From positions 434,001 through 498,000 of the forward strand of contig NZ_AHBZ03000015.1 of NCBI RefSeq assembly GCF_000238375.3: 64,000 nt of DNA. The letters are read 5' to 3'. The translations under genes were made by a program, and so were the position numbers. Shown piece after piece: positions 8,869-18,385 of the stretch (the stretch's first letter is position 1; each line of letters starts with the position of its first letter). Source of the DNA: Pseudoalteromonas citrea (lineage in GTDB: Bacteria > Pseudomonadota > Gammaproteobacteria > Enterobacterales > Alteromonadaceae). The notes under the pieces are model-generated. The model was given only the letters and a program-made list of their open reading frames with translations, did no database searches and had not been told where the DNA came from.

Positions 8869-8893
8869 GCCTTGATATCTCAGATAACAAGGC
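8869..8893 (-). terminator. Hairpin between WH2-repeat gene and channel-like gene
   Basis: Stem GCCTTG-A-TATC / GATA-A-CAAGGC with loop TCA. On the minus strand it is followed by a T-rich stretch. It may attenuate readthrough from the vgrG side into the channel-cyclase pair. Confidence 0.5.
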
Positions 8894-8908
8894 TAGATAT
8901 TTTCAGGT

Positions 8909-11230
8909 TTAATTAATTCCTTTTTGACCTGCAATCATACTGTAACTGGTATTGAGTTTTTCTAGAGACATGGCTAACTCTTGCAACGCGTTACGCTCGG
9001 ATTGAGCAGCAGCATTAAGCCGAGTCATGGCTGGCCTTCTTGGGCTCGTTCTGTGGGTAGAATCTAATTGCATTAACCACGCCTGCACAGGATAGAGTAC
9101 ATCCCGTTGCAATATTTCAAGTCGTCGTGCAATCATCTTTAAACTCCCATCAATGGCCTGGCAATTATGCGGTCGCATTGCCCCCTGTGCACGCTGGGTG
9201 AAAAACTTGTAGTAAATACCCACACCTTTATCAATTGACTTCGTAATTTCATGACGACGACCAAACTTCACCCAGGTTAGCTTTTTCCATTGCGCAACAG
9301 ACACTGGTTGATTGGCTAGCGCATTTAACTCCCCTTTTAACGAAGCATTCCCAATCATAGTTCTATTTATAATCCGATAATCAAGCGCTTGTAATGCTAA
9401 TTCGAGTTTTTTGATTTGAGCCAAATAGTCAAATTGCTGTGTTCGTTGCTGGGCTAAATTACCTTTATTAAATAACTCAACCTGATCTAATACACTGGTA
9501 CCGCGCTTCACCAGTGTATTAACCTGAGAGAGCTTTTTCTTATTAAACAGCTCCACTTGATCTAGTACGCTGGTGCCTTGTTTGACCTGCGTCTCAGTCT
9601 CTTGTAATGCAGAACGATTAAAGCGTGTTATTTCATCGAGCACCCCTAAACCCCGTTTTTCAACGGTATTGGTTGCTCTCAAGCTATTGTTGTTATGTAA
9701 CTCAATTTCATCCAGTAGACCTTTACCACGCTTAACCTCTGTATCTACCTGCTTCAAAGAGGATTTATCAAATTGCCTAATGTCATTCAACAATGAGCTC
9801 GGCTTACTCAACTCCACTTTACTCAATTGTGACTTATCAAACGTTTGGATATGTTGTAAAAATGGCGCAGGGCCCACTTCATCCGCTTTGGTTTTTAACC
9901 CTTTTAAGCGTATTTTCCGAGAATCTATATACTCTTGTGCTCGCTCTTTTAAAGATTCAAATTCAGAGACATGTTCAGCACAATAATCTAACCAAATTGC
10001 CATATCTTGATTATCTCGTACCGTGGCAAACAAAGTTGAATCTGTGGCGTTCACAATTAAATAAGCCGCTATCAAAGGATCTTTTAATAACTCATCAGAT
10101 ACATAAGGGTTATGTTTATTAATTTGCGATAAATGGCGATTGAGCTTTCGAGTAAAGTAATACTCTTTCGCAAGCACCGCGATTTTCTGAATATAAAACG
10201 CCGTGAGTGACAAAACCTTACTGACATTACCTGGGACTGTGATCCCTGAAACAACAGAGAAGCTGTTTTCCAGCGCTTTGACTAATTGCACGGCAGCATC
10301 ACGCATCGCCAATAAAAACTGATTATTAGCAAACGTCATTAATGCTGTACGTAGTTGATACGTTTTATTGGCAAGCATCATCGTTTTGCTATCTTTGTAA
10401 CGTTGATAACAGCCTTTTACCGCAATTTTTACCGCATCCGTATATTCTTTTACTGATTTACCCGCCGATACAATCGAGTTAATCCCGGGGACTAAGGCGA
10501 TACACACTTCCGCCACTAAACTAATCAGCAAGTCCCGAATACTAACCCAGCAATCAGTCACAAACTTGATGAAGTCTTCAGCTATGCCTTTTAAAAACTC
10601 ATAAATTGTCTGAGCAATGTCTTTGATCCATCCATACCCTTGCTTAACTTGGGCCGCCATCACATTACCCGTTTTCATTTGTACGGCGATTGAGCCGGCT
10701 ATTTGATTGATCTGTGATGATTCACTGCGTTGTTCATCATTATGATTGGCACGAGTTTGTCGATCGTTTTCGGTTTTTTCTCGGCGTGATTCTGTAATGT
10801 CTTTTTTGGCTTGCTTGACCATCTCCTTTAGGTCATCTTTATACAGAAACTTCGCTTTACTGCCATACAGGATCCGTACACAATCGCGCTTGGCCTCTTT
10901 CGCCAACAACAATGAAAAGTCGTCTATTTTTTGGTCTTCTTCTTTGGGGAACAAGAAGTTATGTAATCGCTCCACCGGAAACTGCTTATCCGACTGATTA
11001 CGTTGACTAGAGCGCCACCCATCTAAGTTTAAATACTTTTCTTCTTTACTTACTTGCCATAAAAAATAGGCGCTTTTTAGCTCTTTAAAAAGCTCTGGCG
11101 TCGGTGACGTACTATACACATCAACTTTAGCGTCTACTTTGCGCAATAACTTGCCCCGCGACGCTAAGCGTACATTGGTATCTGACTTCCATGTATTTAA
11201 AATATGTGTGGTTGCAAACGGCATAAGCAC
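8909..11230 (-). CDS. Beta-thymosin/WH2-like repeat protein, probable actin-binding T6SS effector
   Basis: 773 aa. Residues 457-594 hold six tandem copies of a roughly 25-aa unit of the form LLDEI..F....L..T.T..K, for example LLNDIRQFDKSSLKQVDTEV at about 480 and VLDEITRFNRSALQETETQV at about 530. Thymosin beta-4 reads AEIEKFDKSKLKKTETQEK in the same register, so these are beta-thymosin/WH2-type actin-binding motifs by eye. Residues about 135-170 are charged. Residues about 205-258 are hydrophobic or amphipathic and could insert in a membrane. The C-terminal 170 aa are unrecognised. No signal peptide, so a dedicated secretion route is expected. The gene lies two genes after vgrG and 14 bp after the DUF6931-like gene, the usual place for VgrG cargo. 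Actin targeting in a eukaryotic prey is inference. Confidence 0.75.
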   Translation of the reverse strand: MLMPFATTHILNTWKSDTNVRLASRGKLLRKVDAKVDVYSTSPTPELFKELKSAYFLWQVSKEEKYLNLDGWRSSQRNQSDKQFPVERLHNFLFPKEEDQKIDDFSLLLAKEAKRDCVRILYGSKAKFLYKDDLKEMVKQAKKDITESRREKTENDRQTRANHNDEQRSESSQINQIAGSIAVQMKTGNVMAAQVKQGYGWIKDIAQTIYEFLKGIAEDFIKFVTDCWVSIRDLLISLVAEVCIALVPGINSIVSAGKSVKEYTDAVKIAVKGCYQRYKDSKTMMLANKTYQLRTALMTFANNQFLLAMRDAAVQLVKALENSFSVVSGITVPGNVSKVLSLTAFYIQKIAVLAKEYYFTRKLNRHLSQINKHNPYVSDELLKDPLIAAYLIVNATDSTLFATVRDNQDMAIWLDYCAEHVSEFESLKERAQEYIDSRKIRLKGLKTKADEVGPAPFLQHIQTFDKSQLSKVELSKPSSLLNDIRQFDKSSLKQVDTEVKRGKGLLDEIELHNNNSLRATNTVEKRGLGVLDEITRFNRSALQETETQVKQGTSVLDQVELFNKKKLSQVNTLVKRGTSVLDQVELFNKGNLAQQRTQQFDYLAQIKKLELALQALDYRIINRTMIGNASLKGELNALANQPVSVAQWKKLTWVKFGRRHEITKSIDKGVGIYYKFFTQRAQGAMRPHNCQAIDGSLKMIARRLEILQRDVLYPVQAWLMQLDSTHRTSPRRPAMTRLNAAAQSERNALQELAMSLEKLNTSYSMIAGQKGIN
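9449..9862 (-). repeat. Six tandem beta-thymosin/WH2-like coding repeats
   Basis: Protein repeats begin near residues 457, 480, 505, 530, 555 and 580 of the 773-aa protein (spacing 23, then 25 each). The last two share VLDQVELFNK and the preceding VKRGTSV linker, suggesting recent duplication. The linkers are short and polar (VKRG, VKQG). Confidence 0.8.
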
Positions 11231-11244
11231 CCCAATAACAAAAA

Positions 11245-11751
11245 TTATGCTCTATCAATCATAGACAATAAAATGGCAGCATTGATAGCATGACCCACCA
11301 TATTATCCGGTGGCATCACGACTGGAAGCTCAGGCGCAACAATAGAGCCAGTGCCTGACCAAAATACCGCATAACCTAACCACCCTATATCGGTATCTAA
11401 TCCAATACGTTCAGCCAACTGTTGTGAGCGAATACGCAGTGTTTCATTCGGTGATTGCAGCCAGTTTTCAACACAGTGCAATAATTTTTCACCTTCAGTC
11501 GTCATATCTTGCTTTTGCTTAAGAACACGACCACCCCAACGAATGGCAACCATTACGGGTAATCCATGCGCAATAAGCTGTATTGCATCTCGTTCTAATT
11601 CATTTTTTAATAACTGCTGAACAGCATGTTGAGGTGACCATGCTACCTCTAATATCTCCTGAGCCTCCTTCGAGGGTTGATATTTGGATAAAATAGTACC
11701 AATAGTCTGCTGCTTAAGCTCACTGATGATCTGGGCATTAATGATTTCCAC
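11245..11751 (-). CDS. DUF6931-like T6SS-associated protein
   Basis: 168 aa, soluble, no signal peptide. The pattern of an aromatic/Ala-rich helical N-half, LPVMVAIRWGGRVLK, a W..SP segment and a C-terminal GWLGYAVFWSGTGSIV resembles the DUF6931 family, which I associate with T6SS loci near vgrG. Its position directly between vgrG and a large cargo gene (14-bp gaps on both sides) suggests an adaptor/chaperone that loads the downstream protein onto VgrG. That role is inference, and the family call is moderate. Confidence 0.55.
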   Translation of the reverse strand: MEIINAQIISELKQQTIGTILSKYQPSKEAQEILEVAWSPQHAVQQLLKNELERDAIQLIAHGLPVMVAIRWGGRVLKQKQDMTTEGEKLLHCVENWLQSPNETLRIRSQQLAERIGLDTDIGWLGYAVFWSGTGSIVAPELPVVMPPDNMVGHAINAAILLSMIDRA

Positions 11752-11765
11752 AAAAACCTACACTT

Positions 11766-13778
11766 TTAATTTATTTTAACTAATGCACCAGTGATTTCAG
11801 CCATTGCTGCACCACTGAGTTTTGCCATCGCGGTTGAGGTCACTTGCGCACCCGCCGTGCCTTCAAGCTTTGCAATAGCCGTAGACTTTACATTCGCCCC
11901 CGCAGTCCCCTCTAGATTAGCCTGCGCAGTGGCTTTAATATCCACATTCGCCGTGGCGCTTATCTTCGTTGATGCACTGCTAGAAGTCGTTAAATTCAGG
12001 GCCGTAATTTTAGTATCTTGACTGGATTTCAACTCAATATTGCTGGCTTCAATTTTAATGCCAGAACTACTAATCGTAATTTTGTTACTACCCACTTTAA
12101 GCGCTATTTCAGAATCACCTTCTATCGATATTTTATCGGCTTTTAAGCCATAGTTTTTAGTCACTTTAACTGTTTGTGATTCTTCTATCGTGGTTGTCTG
12201 AGATTTTTTAACCGTCAGCGCATCTTCAGCATTAACGAGAGTTGTGGCATTATTCGTTACCGTAATGTCTAAATCTTTACCTGAGCTTATCGACAGTTTT
12301 TCTTCGCCTTTTTTATCGTCAAAGCAAATTTCATGTCCGGTGTCTTCAGCCAGCCCCGTTTTAATACTCGACTGAGTGGCATCTTTTTGTGCGTAGGGAG
12401 GTTGTGTACTGCTATTGTAAACACTGCCGATCACAATTGGCTGGTCAATATCACCATTAATGAAATCAACAAGTACCTCATCACCAATACGTGGAATAAA
12501 CTGCATACCCGCATTTCCCCCAGCAGTTTGCTGCATGACACGAAGGTAACAGCTGGTTGACTTCGCATTACTTACATCCCACATAAAGTGGACTTTGATA
12601 CGACCGTCTTTGTCTTGGTTTATCTCACCTTTGCTATCAAATGATCCCGCGTCTGTCACCACCAGCGCACTGGTGATCCCGCGTACTGCAGGCTTATTGA
12701 TAAAAGCAGGCGTCAGCGCTAATGCACTGTCTCGACATGTTACATTACAAACATAACTGGTTCCGACATTTGCTTGCGTCACATCAATTTGGTGTTCAAC
12801 AGCCAACGTATTATATTGCCCTTGCTGCTGACTGTTTATGTGCGTGTCAATTGTCAGCATATTCCCCACTAATACCACATTGGCATCCGTGGTCATGCGA
12901 ATATTTGTCGCTTGTGCCTCTTGGGCATTATTTAGCTGAGTTGCCAGCGTACTCACATCGGTAAAATCACCCGCATCACTGTTTAATGCAAAGTGCTCAA
13001 AGCTGCTATTGGCAACCGAGGTCACATTACTCGACGATTGCTGCGCACTGCCAGTTTCTGACTTTGCTTTGGTATAGTTATATCCCGATAAAGATAACGA
13101 TTTCTTTGCCAAACGTTGCTCTGGTTGCCAAGACTGTATAAGCAAGTTTTTTGCCGATTTAACCAAACTATGATCAAACTTAGCTGTCTTATTATCGTCA
13201 AAAGGGGCTGAGGCTAACTGCAACTCCAACGTATGTTTTCCATCGCTTTGCGAGAAGAAAAATACAACGCCAGCCTCGGCAATAATCCGCATTACAAACT
13301 CAAGGTCGGTCTCATCGTATTGCGTACAGTATTCTTTTTTCGTTGACGGCATCGAACCAAACTTATACATCCCTTTGAAGCCTGCATTATCAAAAATATC
13401 TGACAAAATATCTTTTAGAGTTTGTGCTTGGTAAATACGATACGTGCGGCTAAAGCGTAATAGCCATAGCCAAGACTCAAGACGAATATGAAAGGCGCGA
13501 ATGTTTTCGGTGTGTGCTTCTTGCTCGGCGATTTCTACTACGTAGGCATTATAATCAAGCAGCTTGTTTGGCCGCCCTGCGACATCTTGATACCAGCTCA
13601 ACGACAAAGTTTCACCGAGCGCACTCGATAAGTCATCACCGTCACTGACTAACTCTACGTTAATCGATACGCCATCACATAACTTATCGCTTATTGAACA
13701 CGTATTTAAACGGTATTCTTTCCCTTGCTCTGTGGTAGCAATTAAGTAGCTGGTTTCACCCGCAATATAGGTATCCAT
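11766..13778 (-). CDS. vgrG: T6SS spike protein VgrG (TssI)
   Basis: 670 aa. The N-terminal half is the gp27-like region (TYRIYQAQTLKDILSDIFDN; QYDETDLEFVMRIIAEAG). An OB-fold gp5-like region follows (DGRIKVHFMWD; GDEVLVDFINGDIDQPIVIG at about 440-460). The C-terminus (about 500-670) is a beta-helix of short repeats ending in Ala/Thr-rich units such as AKLEGTAGA. There is no enzymatic C-terminal extension, so cargo must come from separate genes. The trimer forms the puncturing spike on the Hcp tube and takes a PAAR tip. It is separated from tssM by 18 bp and is followed by cargo genes. Confidence 0.95.
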   Translation of the reverse strand: MDTYIAGETSYLIATTEQGKEYRLNTCSISDKLCDGVSINVELVSDGDDLSSALGETLSLSWYQDVAGRPNKLLDYNAYVVEIAEQEAHTENIRAFHIRLESWLWLLRFSRTYRIYQAQTLKDILSDIFDNAGFKGMYKFGSMPSTKKEYCTQYDETDLEFVMRIIAEAGVVFFFSQSDGKHTLELQLASAPFDDNKTAKFDHSLVKSAKNLLIQSWQPEQRLAKKSLSLSGYNYTKAKSETGSAQQSSSNVTSVANSSFEHFALNSDAGDFTDVSTLATQLNNAQEAQATNIRMTTDANVVLVGNMLTIDTHINSQQQGQYNTLAVEHQIDVTQANVGTSYVCNVTCRDSALALTPAFINKPAVRGITSALVVTDAGSFDSKGEINQDKDGRIKVHFMWDVSNAKSTSCYLRVMQQTAGGNAGMQFIPRIGDEVLVDFINGDIDQPIVIGSVYNSSTQPPYAQKDATQSSIKTGLAEDTGHEICFDDKKGEEKLSISSGKDLDITVTNNATTLVNAEDALTVKKSQTTTIEESQTVKVTKNYGLKADKISIEGDSEIALKVGSNKITISSSGIKIEASNIELKSSQDTKITALNLTTSSSASTKISATANVDIKATAQANLEGTAGANVKSTAIAKLEGTAGAQVTSTAMAKLSGAAMAEITGALVKIN

Positions 13779-13796
13779 AATATTTACTCCAGCGTG

Positions 13797-16700
13797 TTAA
13801 TTAATCGACTGCACTAGACGCAAAGGCACAGTCAATTGAGCATAAAAAAGTGGGTTAAGAAGGCTCTGGGGATCACCCACCCCATTAATACTAAGTGTTG
13901 CGCCTGCTTCATCTTGATAAGGCAGCATCAGTGTATTTTTATTAGCACTCACTTTACGCTTATCTATCAAGCGTAATAGGCTCCACACTCCGTCATAGCT
14001 GTGAGTTTGCTTTTGATTATTTAAATCAGTCAAGGTCACAGATAACCCCTCAGAAGAGAAGTCTTTTGGCCATACACCATTGACTTCAATTAATGGACCA
14101 TGGGTATAAAGTAAATCAATATCAGCAGACTTCAGTGTGAAAGAGTTCAATTTTGGAGACAATGATTGGGGTTTAATCGAAACTTGAACTTGTAACTCAT
14201 TAGCTTGGCCGTATAGCTGGCGCTGCATCTTTTTAAATTGCGTAAAAAATTGCAGGATCTCGGCATCAAGTGATATCAACGTGTGACGATTAAAAATGGC
14301 CATCTGGTATTGCTCATCGACCAATAAGAAGTGAGATAAAATATCCGACTCAAATTGCGTAACACTGCTGTCTGAAGCAAAAAAACCTGCCAATGAGTTT
14401 AAATTGAGATCATCGCCTTTAAGCGAAAATGGGTAATACGGGGCAATTGACTCGCTATACGGTTTAACGACCGCACTTTGCCAATGGGTTTGCAAATAGC
14501 CTTGTACTTTCTCTTTGACGTGCTCCGTTGTTTTAGCCACAGTAAGTGCCGCTAAGTTTTGCATAAGTCGCTCCGAATGCGGTCTCAACCATAATCCTGA
14601 AAAGGCATCAAAGTTACTGCTTTTTTGAATTTGCTTAAAGTAAGTTAGCCCAGGAATAACATCATCATCCGCGTTGGTCATCCACGCTTTTAAGGCAATC
14701 AGTTGCCCTAAGAACGTTTGGTATTCATTACGCATCGCTTCTTGCTCACCTGCAAGTAACTGGTATTGAGAAAAAGACTGCCTAATTTTTTCGCTGATCT
14801 CGTTATGTTCTTGTGCCAGTGCAATTTCCAATAACTTTTGTTTATCAAGTTTACTACTGGCCACCTTTGCTAGTTTCTCGACTTTCGCTGCTTTTACAGC
14901 CAAGCTTTTAGGTGCTTGTTTGGCTACATTGGTATCTGACATCGCATCCGGCACTTCAACAGTGGGGATCACCACATAATTACGCAACGTACTATACAAT
15001 TGCATCAACGGAGACGTATCATTTGAGGTCAACGCCGTCATGACTTGTTGCAACGTCAGTGACTGCTTTAGCTCTAAGCGTTGATAATACTTCTGCCAAA
15101 AGCGCGTATAGTCATTTATATAGCTGTACTTTAAGTAATTCCCTATACGAGTCAGTTCACGCTTGGTGGGGGCAACTTGAAACAAGCCATGGTTTTTCTT
15201 TACCATTTGTTGCATAAATTCAGACTCAGGCACAAAAGATAATTTCTGCATTGCTTCGGGTGTATACAATGCAGGCACTAAAAAGCTGCTCTTTTCACCT
15301 TTTATCGCAAATAAAATCGTGTTGTTTAATGTATCCCCTAATAGGGCTGGGCGAATATCTATCAATCGATTAAATTGCGGCAGCTGCTTAACATATTTAT
15401 ACATCAATTGATTGGTATCTTGCAGTGCCAACTGACTATCGACAATAGCTAGCAGCTCATCATTGGTCACGACTGGATCATACCCTAATTCATAAAAGTC
15501 ATTCAGCAAGGCAATAAAGTTTTCTGTTTGTATATCATCCATCACACCGCTTTCGAGCAAGGAGGTTGACATATATTGTAAAACCACCTCTTTGTTTTCT
15601 CTGTTAGAAAAAGACAAGTAAACATCTTTTACATTGATCACTTTTAAGTAATCTTCTAACTCGAGATAAACAAATAACTCTTCTTCTAAGTACTTTTTCA
15701 TACTGGGTTCAATTGCCACTGACAATTGATTTTTGTATAAAGCTTGATAGTGCTCCGCACGCTCAATAGACGTTAATATATCTAGCGCATACCAAGGTTT
15801 AGAGAGCTGAGCTTGATTAAAGTTAATGTAAGCTGAGCGCAATAAAGTTAAAGGCTCTACAAGGGTGGAAGGTTCATCCACATTAAAAGCTGAATTGTCT
15901 AAGTTGGCTTTGTACGACTTATGCACATCTCTAAACTCAGTGTGCAGCATTTCATTATATGTATATGCTTGCCAACCAATCCAACTGGCAAAAAACACAA
16001 TGGCAGCACCAGATGTAAACATTACTGCTTGTTTAATACCATGTTGCCAAACCTTCCAGCGGTTAGTAGGTGCACCGTGAGAGGCAGGTAAAACATGCTC
16101 CGCAAACGTTTTGGTTAACTGTGCTTTAGGTTTTAGGTTAGATTCTTGCACCACAGGTAGCAGTGTTTGATTTACTTCAATCAATGCATGTGCAGTTGCT
16201 AAATTAACTCGCTGAGTCGCAGTTTCTGACTCTACCAAATGAAAGCTCTCTAACTGAAAAGGTACTGCTAATCCGTTAAAATCAAACAATTCATCGACAA
16301 AGCCTGTCACCGATAGCTTTAAGTACTGTAACTGCATCGGCCCTAATAACTGCTTACGTTTAAAACCCTCATCAAGCTGTAACGACACTTGATGTAAGTT
16401 GTTCGCAAATAAACGCTTAAATAAATCATCATAGGCTTGGCTGAGCGCCTCAGTGACTTTTTGATTATTGCCTTCTAAGAAAAATGACAGCTCGCTTAAG
16501 TCACTTTGTTCATGCAAGGTTTCAGCAATACCATCCAGTTTGTTCACGCCACATAAAAATAGATGCAAGGGGATTTTATAGCCACTGAGTAAATAGAGTG
16601 ACTCCAGTTGAGCCTTCACATCGGCAATGTAATCCTGTTTTACTTTTTGAGCACGCTGAATCAAACTGAACGCATCATTGAGCAGTAATAGTCCGTTTAT

Positions 16701-17159
16701 GGGTTGTTTTGGTCTGACATGATTAAGCCAAGATAAGAAGTGTGCACGTTCGGCTTTGTGGCTCGCTTTGACATGCCAAATTAATGCCCCTTGAACGTGA
16801 TATACGGCAATATTTGCGGGCATATTTGACAAAGTAACCCGGTTAAATTGGGCAAATGTTTCGTTAATATTTTCCTCAGATGCAACAAGGTACCATGCGG
16901 TATCATAAATATTGCTACTGAGTTTTATCTTCTTAGCAATTCTGCGATACAACAACGAATATTGTTTAAACTGACTACCTCGCATATAGCGGCGAATAGC
17001 GAAAGCTTTCATATTCGGAAAAAAATAAACCACAATACCTAGCAACGCAGTCAACCCACTGCTCCAATAGTATAGGCCTGACAAATCGAGCCAGACACTC
17101 AGCCCAGCGATCACAACACTGACAATAACCAACACACTGGCGATAATAATTCGCACCAT
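13797..17159 (-). CDS. tssM: T6SS inner-membrane protein TssM (IcmF-type), P-loop lost
   Basis: 1120 aa. Two N-terminal membrane helices, a cytoplasmic domain, a third helix at about 370-390 (VMFTSGAAIVFFASWIGWQAY) and a long periplasmic region with the C-terminal IcmF domain. TssM forms the membrane complex with TssL and TssJ. Many TssM proteins have a Walker A (GxxGxGKT) straight after a WYLV segment. Here WYLVASEENINETF replaces it, so the nucleotide-binding loop is absent. It overlaps or abuts tssL (5-bp gap) in the operon. Confidence 0.93.
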   Translation of the reverse strand: MVRIIIASVLVIVSVVIAGLSVWLDLSGLYYWSSGLTALLGIVVYFFPNMKAFAIRRYMRGSQFKQYSLLYRRIAKKIKLSSNIYDTAWYLVASEENINETFAQFNRVTLSNMPANIAVYHVQGALIWHVKASHKAERAHFLSWLNHVRPKQPINGLLLLNDAFSLIQRAQKVKQDYIADVKAQLESLYLLSGYKIPLHLFLCGVNKLDGIAETLHEQSDLSELSFFLEGNNQKVTEALSQAYDDLFKRLFANNLHQVSLQLDEGFKRKQLLGPMQLQYLKLSVTGFVDELFDFNGLAVPFQLESFHLVESETATQRVNLATAHALIEVNQTLLPVVQESNLKPKAQLTKTFAEHVLPASHGAPTNRWKVWQHGIKQAVMFTSGAAIVFFASWIGWQAYTYNEMLHTEFRDVHKSYKANLDNSAFNVDEPSTLVEPLTLLRSAYINFNQAQLSKPWYALDILTSIERAEHYQALYKNQLSVAIEPSMKKYLEEELFVYLELEDYLKVINVKDVYLSFSNRENKEVVLQYMSTSLLESGVMDDIQTENFIALLNDFYELGYDPVVTNDELLAIVDSQLALQDTNQLMYKYVKQLPQFNRLIDIRPALLGDTLNNTILFAIKGEKSSFLVPALYTPEAMQKLSFVPESEFMQQMVKKNHGLFQVAPTKRELTRIGNYLKYSYINDYTRFWQKYYQRLELKQSLTLQQVMTALTSNDTSPLMQLYSTLRNYVVIPTVEVPDAMSDTNVAKQAPKSLAVKAAKVEKLAKVASSKLDKQKLLEIALAQEHNEISEKIRQSFSQYQLLAGEQEAMRNEYQTFLGQLIALKAWMTNADDDVIPGLTYFKQIQKSSNFDAFSGLWLRPHSERLMQNLAALTVAKTTEHVKEKVQGYLQTHWQSAVVKPYSESIAPYYPFSLKGDDLNLNSLAGFFASDSSVTQFESDILSHFLLVDEQYQMAIFNRHTLISLDAEILQFFTQFKKMQRQLYGQANELQVQVSIKPQSLSPKLNSFTLKSADIDLLYTHGPLIEVNGVWPKDFSSEGLSVTLTDLNNQKQTHSYDGVWSLLRLIDKRKVSANKNTLMLPYQDEAGATLSINGVGDPQSLLNPLFYAQLTVPLRLVQSIN

Positions 17160-17163
17160 TTAA

Positions 17164-18384
17164 CTACTCACTGATTTTTTTTATATAAGGGTTGATGTTA
17201 CAAAGTTCAGTTAAGTGTTCACTCACGACTTTTGCTTGTGCAAAACCTGTTGCGATGTACCCGACAAACTGACGTTCTCCACGCTGAATGATTTGTAAAG
17301 GGTACTGAGAATTTGTGCAGGCATTATGTAGTTTTTCAGCCCGCGCAATATTATTAAATGCACCCACTTGCACTAAATACTGCACTTGGGGTTCTAGCGC
17401 GTTACTGGGAAGAGAAACATCTAGGGTAGCAGTCTCTTTATTCTCACCTTTTGTCTGTCCGTGTGTTTCCCCTTGCTGAGCTAGGTTACTGGTCGGGGTT
17501 AACGAATCACCCACGCGGAACGCGGTCGGATCTGAGTCCAAAGGAAAAGTGGCCTGCTCAAAAAACTGGGTATTTTCCATATACATTTTTTGCGGCTGTA
17601 ACTGTTGAATATGTTGATAGGTATCATCAGCCATCTGTTGATATTCCAAATTTTGCTGCTGATACATATCACCTAAATAGTGGTTATAGCTTACTAAACC
17701 AGCTATCAATATCACCCCAACCGCAATCCAAAATGAAACCGGAGTGATCCCTTTAAATAAACCAAAACGTCTTCTAAGCTGGGTAATCCGGTGAGGTTTT
17801 TGCGTGGTAGGCAGCCCAAACGCCCTCAGCTCTGATAGCGCATAGTGAATATCCATGATGATTTGCTTTAATTCAGCACGGTGATGGTTATGGTACTTGC
17901 CCTTAAAACCCAACTGTAAAATAACGTAGCACACTTTCAGTAATGCTAAATGCTTCTTCGGTGAGCCCATTAACTGTTTAATTAAATTAAAGAACGTTTC
18001 ACCACTATTACGAATACCAAATAATTGACTTACTAAGGTTTTATTTTGCCACTGTGTGGTGTCTAACTGACTCTCATAGCCAACACGCTCATCAAAATAT
18101 GCTGCCCAAATAAAACATAATTTATCAAGTAAGGCGGGAGATACCGCCAAGGCTTGCCCTCGGTGTTTGATGTTTTTTAATTCAGTAACAATATTAGCTC
18201 GATAGTTGTCTAACGACGCTAAATCATCCAGTGATTTAATGGCATCAATCATCGGCATCAAAGGTAAACTCAAACGCATAAGCTCTTCGCCCTGCCATTC
18301 AAACTCACTGAGCAAATCTTTGAGGGCGGTGTTTCTCTCGTCAACTAAAGAGAATTGATTCACGGTATAGCTTGCATTAGTCAT
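17164..18384 (-). CDS. tssL: T6SS protein TssL (DotU/IcmH) with C-terminal SPOR domain
   Basis: 406 aa. Residues about 1-200 are the cytoplasmic DotU domain (KLCFIWAAYFDERVG; LFGIRNSGETFFN; LKVCYVILQLGFKGKY). One membrane helix follows at about 210-228 (TPVSFWIAVGVILIAGLVSY). The periplasmic tail ends in a SPOR-like domain (about 335-406: VQYLVQVGAFNNIARAEKL... ) of the kind that binds denuded peptidoglycan. A peptidoglycan-binding tail would anchor the membrane complex to the wall; other T6SSs use OmpA-like domains or TagL for that. Adjoins tssK (1-bp gap). Confidence 0.92.
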   Translation of the reverse strand: MTNASYTVNQFSLVDERNTALKDLLSEFEWQGEELMRLSLPLMPMIDAIKSLDDLASLDNYRANIVTELKNIKHRGQALAVSPALLDKLCFIWAAYFDERVGYESQLDTTQWQNKTLVSQLFGIRNSGETFFNLIKQLMGSPKKHLALLKVCYVILQLGFKGKYHNHHRAELKQIIMDIHYALSELRAFGLPTTQKPHRITQLRRRFGLFKGITPVSFWIAVGVILIAGLVSYNHYLGDMYQQQNLEYQQMADDTYQHIQQLQPQKMYMENTQFFEQATFPLDSDPTAFRVGDSLTPTSNLAQQGETHGQTKGENKETATLDVSLPSNALEPQVQYLVQVGAFNNIARAEKLHNACTNSQYPLQIIQRGERQFVGYIATGFAQAKVVSEHLTELCNINPYIKKISE

Positions 18385-18385
18385 A

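Noticed and set aside
9573-9986. Plus-strand frame of 137 codons
   Set aside because: Antisense to the repeat region of the 773-aa protein; its apparent repeats mirror the thymosin-like repeats.
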